This document shows positions 63,696-64,000 of a DNA stretch of 64,000 nucleotides, one piece after another (within the stretch, counting starts at the first letter, position 1; each line of letters begins with the position of its first letter). The translations under genes were made by a program, and so were the position numbers. The DNA lies in assembly GCF_018389385.1 (NCBI RefSeq), contig NZ_CP062698.1:3752667-3816666 (forward strand), in the 5' to 3' direction. Source of the stretch: Anthocerotibacter panamensis C109 (GTDB lineage Bacteria > Cyanobacteriota > Cyanobacteriia > Gloeobacterales > Anthocerotibacteraceae). The notes beneath the pieces were generated by a model. That model did not search any database and had not been told where the DNA came from. It worked only from the letters and a program-made list of their open reading frames with translations.

Positions 63696-64000
63696 TCATG
63701 ACCGGGGTGCAACCCGGCTCGCTTTGGCTGGCGTGGGCTTGCTGCGTCGTTGGGCAGCGGTTTGGGCGAAGAGTTCGCGCAGGCGACTGCTGCTGGTAAA
63801 GGCTCCCGCTTGCAGGCGCAAATAGAGCTTACCCGCAGCGTCATGGGCCATGACATCCGCTACTGTCTGCGCCGGGGTCCGGTGGCGCACTTCCACCGAG
63901 ACGTAGAAAGATTGGTCCCAGGGCAAGGGCCGGAACTGTTCGAGCGCCGGGAATCGGGAAGGTAACCCGCCCGCAGTAGAGAAGTGGTCGATGTGGACGA
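63696..64000 (-). CDS. PKS-type dehydratase, C-terminal part (gene continues past the window)
   Basis: The last 100 or so residues of a protein running leftward from beyond 64000. It reads EQFRPLPWDQSFYVSVEVR, then DVMAHDAAGKLYLRLQAGAF, aligned with EQFRPIPPGEPFYVSALIK and IIHDKQGRIYCQMFGAKATV at the end of the KR-DH protein at 55045. A tail rich in Arg, Lys and Ala follows. It is a second dehydratase of the same type, so another synthase gene probably lies to the right of this window. Confidence 0.78.
   Translation of the reverse strand, partial: VHIDHFSTAGGLPSRFPALEQFRPLPWDQSFYVSVEVRHRTPAQTVADVMAHDAAGKLYLRLQAGAFTSSSRLRELFAQTAAQRRSKPTPAKASRVAPRS

Overview
The window comes from a cyanobacterium. 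It carries photosystem II genes (psb28 and a very short psbM), ClpC, RNase J, cyanobacteria-restricted small families (DUF1815-like and DUF1818-like) and a DevBCA-type exporter. The high GC content and a polyketide/PUFA-synthase-type lipid cluster, with no heterocyst genes in view, would fit a deep-branching unicellular lineage such as the Gloeobacterales. That placement is inference; no rRNA or tRNA gene was found to test it.

Positions 1-40450 are mostly housekeeping genes on both strands. In order: the end of an RND efflux pump with its MarR regulator; psb28; sodC; a DsbA-like lipoprotein; a striking 796-residue protein made of two complete citrate synthases in tandem; rimI; clpC; an orphan NitT/TauT-type permease next to a GAF protein that looks like a dead histidine kinase; rsmE/prmA; a Ser/Thr kinase; a NodU-type carbamoyltransferase; rseP; HAD/nitroreductase/tatC; rnj; cimA; an aldo/keto reductase; psbM; fbaB; sdhB; and an HdrB-like two-CCG protein. 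The stretch is littered with decay: a PD-(D/E)XK (Rpn-type) pseudogene, half of an IS5-type transposase, a second sodC split by a 321-bp non-autonomous IS200/IS605-type element, a collapsed membrane/TPR gene, and a frameshifted VapB-type antitoxin.

Positions 40525-61731 form one leftward run of 13 genes, about 21 kb, with short gaps or overlaps. In transcription order it encodes: a PfaA/HglE-like synthase (KS-AT-ACP-ACP-half KR); the catalytic KR fused to a dehydratase; a KS-CLF-AT protein; a stand-alone half-size CLF-like protein; a PfaD-type enoyl reductase; a discrete ACP; a 615-residue protein with a TubC-like docking domain on an unrecognised body; a condensation/PapA-type acyltransferase; a 55-residue protein; DevA; a DUF4188 protein; DevB; and DevC. 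Together these could build a long-chain (poly)ketide or fatty-acyl product, transfer it to an alcohol or amine, and export it across the envelope. No thioester reductase, glycosyltransferase or phosphopantetheinyl transferase is visible here, so the product probably differs from heterocyst glycolipid. This is the best candidate for an undescribed system.

After a 1.17-kb AT-rich gap holding a perfect 16-bp palindrome come a TonB-like protein and the 3' end of a second dehydratase-type gene that runs off the window, so related biosynthetic genes probably continue beyond 64000.
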